Below, one piece after another: positions 61,842 through 64,000 of a stretch of 64,000 bases of DNA. Numbering within the stretch: position 1 is the first letter of the stretch; the number at the start of each line of letters is the position of its first letter. Source of the DNA: Bacillota bacterium (lineage in GTDB: Bacteria > Bacillota > Clostridia > Acetivibrionales > DTU013); the NCBI GenBank assembly GCA_023433505.1, contig JAEZCO010000032.1, forward strand, positions 62,001 through 126,000. Reading direction: 5' to 3'. A program made the translations under genes and the position numbers. The notes under the pieces were generated by a model. The model was given only the letters and a program-made list of their open reading frames with translations, did no database searches and was not told the DNA's origin.

Positions 61842-61917
61842 AACGAAGTTCGAGAGTGTAAGCTGGGAGAAATTGATTTAATATCTTTAACACTGACTGC
61901 CAGCTCGAATACAGAGA

Positions 61918-61958
61918 CTGCTGCACGACCGGATAAATGCTGGTTGTGCAGCAGTTTT
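61918..61958 (+). terminator. terminator of the MMPL exporter gene
   Basis: CTGCTGCAC (61918-61926) and GTGCAGCAG (61946-61954) form a 9-bp stem with the next pairs partly matched, followed by TTTTACG. Confidence 0.85.
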
Positions 61959-62049
61959 ACGTTTTCTGTAATAATACGTTTTTACAATACTGTTGAGAAA
62001 AAATGCAGGTAATAATCCGAGTGAATGCTATATAGGCGGAAACGGGTGG

Positions 62050-62079
62050 TTGAAACCCGGGGGTATTCTTTGGTATACT
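62050..62079 (+). promoter_or_regulatory. promoter of trmB
   Basis: TTGAAA (62050-62055), an 18-bp spacer, and an extended -10 TGGTATACT ending at 62079, 34 bp before the start codon. Confidence 0.65.
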
Positions 62080-62112
62080 GGTTAAACAGACGAAGGATGA
62101 GGTGTTTTTTCT

Positions 62113-62814
62113 ATGCGTTTGAGAAAACTGCCATGGGCAAGGCCGGCGCTTGAAGCATGCAGCTTTTTTATTAAAAATCCAACGGAAAATATCGGCAAAT
62201 GGCGCACCGTATTTGAAAAGGACCAGGAAATCCGGCTTGAATTGGGGTGCGGAAAAGGCGGCTTCATTTCAAAGCTGGCCTCAGCCAATCCTGACAAGAA
62301 TTTTATTGCCGTTGACATCAAGGACGAGGTATTGGCCCGGGCAAAGGTGAAAATAGAAAACGAGTATGCCGGAGCCGGGGCCAGCCCAGGGAATATAGCC
62401 CTTATGTCCCACGAAATCATGTTGATCCGCAAGATGCTGAATGAGGACGACGCTGTCGGCAGGATCTATATCAACTTCTGCAATCCCTGGAGTAAAAATA
62501 CCCTCAAGAAAAGGCGGCTGACACATCCGGTGCAATTGGAACAATATAAGACCTTCCTGGTCCCCGGCGGCCAGATATGGTTTAAAACCGACGACCTGCC
62601 GCTGTTTACCGATTCCGTCGGCTATTTTGAGCAGTGCGGCTTCAGTATCGCCTATCTTACACAGGACTTGCATGGCAGCGGATTTGAGCCCAATATTGAA
62701 ACAGAGCACGAGCAGATGTTTTCCAGCCAGGGGATGAAAATCAATTTTCTCATTGCACAGAGCAGCCGCCGTCCTCAATCACCTTCGCTTACCGATACTT
62801 TTGCAGCAACTTGA
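62113..62814 (+). CDS. trmB: tRNA (guanine-46-N7)-methyltransferase
   Basis: 233 residues, matching TrmB throughout: RLELGCGKGGFISKLA (SAM site), NFIAVDIKDEVLARA, INFCNPWSKNTLKKRRLTHPVQLEQY (a conserved block usually reading NFSDPWPK.RH.KRRLT) and EPNIETEHEQMFSSQGMKINFL at the end. The usual Asp-Pro-Trp is Asn-Pro-Trp here. It makes 7-methylguanosine at position 46 of tRNA variable loops. The C-terminal 20 residues are extra. Confidence 0.95.
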   Translation: MRLRKLPWARPALEACSFFIKNPTENIGKWRTVFEKDQEIRLELGCGKGGFISKLASANPDKNFIAVDIKDEVLARAKVKIENEYAGAGASPGNIALMSHEIMLIRKMLNEDDAVGRIYINFCNPWSKNTLKKRRLTHPVQLEQYKTFLVPGGQIWFKTDDLPLFTDSVGYFEQCGFSIAYLTQDLHGSGFEPNIETEHEQMFSSQGMKINFLIAQSSRRPQSPSLTDTFAAT

Positions 62815-63018
62815 GCAGTTTCACATCAAGCGGATGCCCATTGTACCGTAGATACTGGACATCAAAACCGATTAGTATCAAAAACTCCCGTTTCAGAGTA
62901 TGTTCCGACAGACCAGGACTATTAATGGCGGCAATATTGTTTCCAAGAACAGGTCTAAGGAATGGCTGTTTCTCAACTGTATCGGTCCCGGTACTAACAC
63001 GGTAATTATTTCTACCGT

Positions 63019-63046
63019 TTATCAAGTGACCTTTTTGTATTATAAT
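63019..63046 (+). promoter_or_regulatory. promoter before the pseudo-receiver regulator
   Basis: TTATCA (63019-63024), a 16-bp spacer and a consensus TATAAT (63041-63046), giving a leader of about 100 nt that contains the repeat modules. The 62815-63018 stretch shows no convincing gene. Confidence 0.5.
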
Positions 63047-63057
63047 AAAACTACTGA

Positions 63058-63114
63058 GTTGAACAACGTCACAGTCCCCCTCCTCTTAAGAGGGGGTATG
63101 GGGGCATGCCCCCA
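63058..63114 (+). repeat. copy B of the shared 5'-leader modules
   Basis: GTTGAACAACGTCACAGTCC (63058-63077) and ATGGGGGCATGCCCCCA (63098-63114) match the 14.7-14.86 kb locus exactly, but 20 bp apart here instead of 125. The DNA between forms another hairpin (CCCCCTC ... GAGGGGG). The inverted half found in copy A is missing. Confidence 0.75.
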
Positions 63115-63151
63115 CTGGAAATTGGAAGATTACCGTCGGGAGGGCTGTCCT

Positions 63152-64000
63152 ATGAGTGTAAAAGCAGGAGAAAGGTATAAAGTGCTGCTGGTTGATACGG
63201 AATCCGAAAGAAAGGCCTATAAAAAGTCAGCTGTCTTTGAGGAACAAGGGTTTGAGATTTCTGACGAAGTCTCTGATCTGGGGGAAGCTATCAATAAGCT
63301 TGAACATGCCGATTTTGACATTGTTTTTACCGGGTCCGGAATCCCACTGGCCGACAGTCTGAAAATAGCAAGACTCGCAAAGGAAAAATCCTCCTCTAAA
63401 ACGGTGGTAATAAGCACAAAAGAGGCAGCGGCTGAGCAGCCGATGTTTTTTGGCTGTGAACACGCTTCAGGGACTGTAAATCCGGGGCAGGCATCATCGG
63501 GAGAGGCGTTGCAAAAAGGGTTTATTTTTAAAAGCTTGTTGAAAAATGATATGAATGACCGGCAGGAGTTTTTATCTTCTGCCGAAAAGATAGGATTCAG
63601 CCAGAGTGAGAGAAAATGTACGGTTATGCTGATACCGGCCGGCACGCCGGAAAAAGAGGAAGTATTCAGCAATGAAGATTATGAACTCATGGAGAGAGCT
63701 TTGAACGAGGCACTGGAAAGGGATAATCCGGCGAATGAAGGAAATATTGCACATATATCGCTATCGATGAACAACAGCTTTATTGTGATGACGCAAAACA
63801 GCAGAGTAGACACGGTGATCGAGACTTTGTCCTCTTTATGCGACGAGCTGGCGATCGACTATCTGATCGGCATCAGCACTCCGTTTGATCAAATGGAGTA
63901 TATACCGATATCTTACAGAGAAGCCCATGAGGCTATCATCCGTTGTAAACCCGAACAAAAAATCAACACCTTCAATGCGGAAAACAATAAGGAGAACGAC
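63152..64000 (+). CDS. YesN-like regulator with degenerate receiver (3' end outside window)
   Basis: Open to the right edge: 283 residues visible from ATG 63152, seven bases after GGGAGGG. Residues 9-75 follow a receiver fold (YKVLLVDTESERKAYKKSAVFEEQGFEI in outline; FDIVFTGSGIP) but the phospho-acceptor aspartate is Gly61 and the acidic pair is reduced to D15-T16-E17. The later part carries the YesN linker pattern, including YIPISYREAHEAII near residue 262. An AraC DNA-binding domain is expected beyond the window. It probably acts without phosphorylation. Confidence 0.75.
   Translation, partial: MSVKAGERYKVLLVDTESERKAYKKSAVFEEQGFEISDEVSDLGEAINKLEHADFDIVFTGSGIPLADSLKIARLAKEKSSSKTVVISTKEAAAEQPMFFGCEHASGTVNPGQASSGEALQKGFIFKSLLKNDMNDRQEFLSSAEKIGFSQSERKCTVMLIPAGTPEKEEVFSNEDYELMERALNEALERDNPANEGNIAHISLSMNNSFIVMTQNSRVDTVIETLSSLCDELAIDYLIGISTPFDQMEYIPISYREAHEAIIRCKPEQKINTFNAENNKEND

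Noticed and set aside
62789..63025. 78-codon minus-strand frame between trmB and the right-edge regulator
   Set aside because: TTG start with a poor ribosome binding site, overlap with the trmB end and with a predicted promoter, and no recognisable family.

Overview
The window reads as chromosomal DNA of a low-to-moderate GC, Gram-positive anaerobe of the class Clostridia, probably a plant-polysaccharide user. The signs are strong AGGAGG ribosome binding sites, many YesM/YesN-type two-component systems beside carbohydrate ABC transporters, a membrane-anchored xylose-sensor/LytS/YesN trio, ECF-type uptake, and CARDB-rich surface proteins. This is inference from gene content; no rRNA or tRNA gene was seen. 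No insertion sequence, prophage or CRISPR array was recognised.

Layout. 1-3.5 kb: 3' part of a DUF4038 glycosidase and an OmpR-type two-component pair. 3.6-6 kb: a crotonase-fold protein resembling 6-oxocamphor hydrolase, then an AbgB-like M20 amidohydrolase. 6-11 kb: a CNNM/CorC membrane protein with a possible leader ORF, a PadR-methyltransferase operon under a 40-bp palindrome, and a MATE exporter. 10.8-18.6 kb: YesN/YesM regulators divergent from an LplB/YtcP/lipoprotein sugar ABC transporter. 18.8-26.9 kb: a three-part sugar sensor (XylFII-like, LytS-like, YesN-like) followed by a XylFGH-type transporter. 26.9-33.8 kb: a second YesN/YesM pair divergent from a binding protein and two MalFG-type permeases.

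33.8-42.2 kb: a compact envelope module. An OmpR/histidine-kinase pair, a lipoprotein, two ABC permeases, an ATPase and a repeat-containing surface protein are tied together by three nearly identical 24-bp direct-repeat sites, one before each transcription unit. 42.3-44.7 kb: a consensus promoter, an 11-codon leader peptide and two intrinsic terminators precede an rsgA-like GTPase gene that carries an RNHCP zinc domain and is broken by two adjacent in-frame stop codons; a remnant of a flavoprotein gene follows.

44.8-53 kb: a sodium/proton antiporter, a short QueG-like Fe-S protein, and an FtsX-type ABC transporter with its own two-component system. 53.4-58 kb: a ferritin-like protein and an AraC regulator divergent from an ECF transporter (MptD-type S component, EcfT, fused double ATPase). 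58-62 kb: TetR divergent from a 1020-residue MMPL/RND exporter. 62-64 kb: trmB, and the start of a YesN-like regulator whose receiver has lost its phospho-acceptor aspartate. Its 5' leader shares two sequence modules with the leader of the 14.9 kb sugar transporter.

The strongest candidates for undescribed biology are the attenuator-controlled, interrupted RsgA-RNHCP locus, the three-site envelope regulon, the paired 5'-leader repeats, and the pseudo-receiver regulator.
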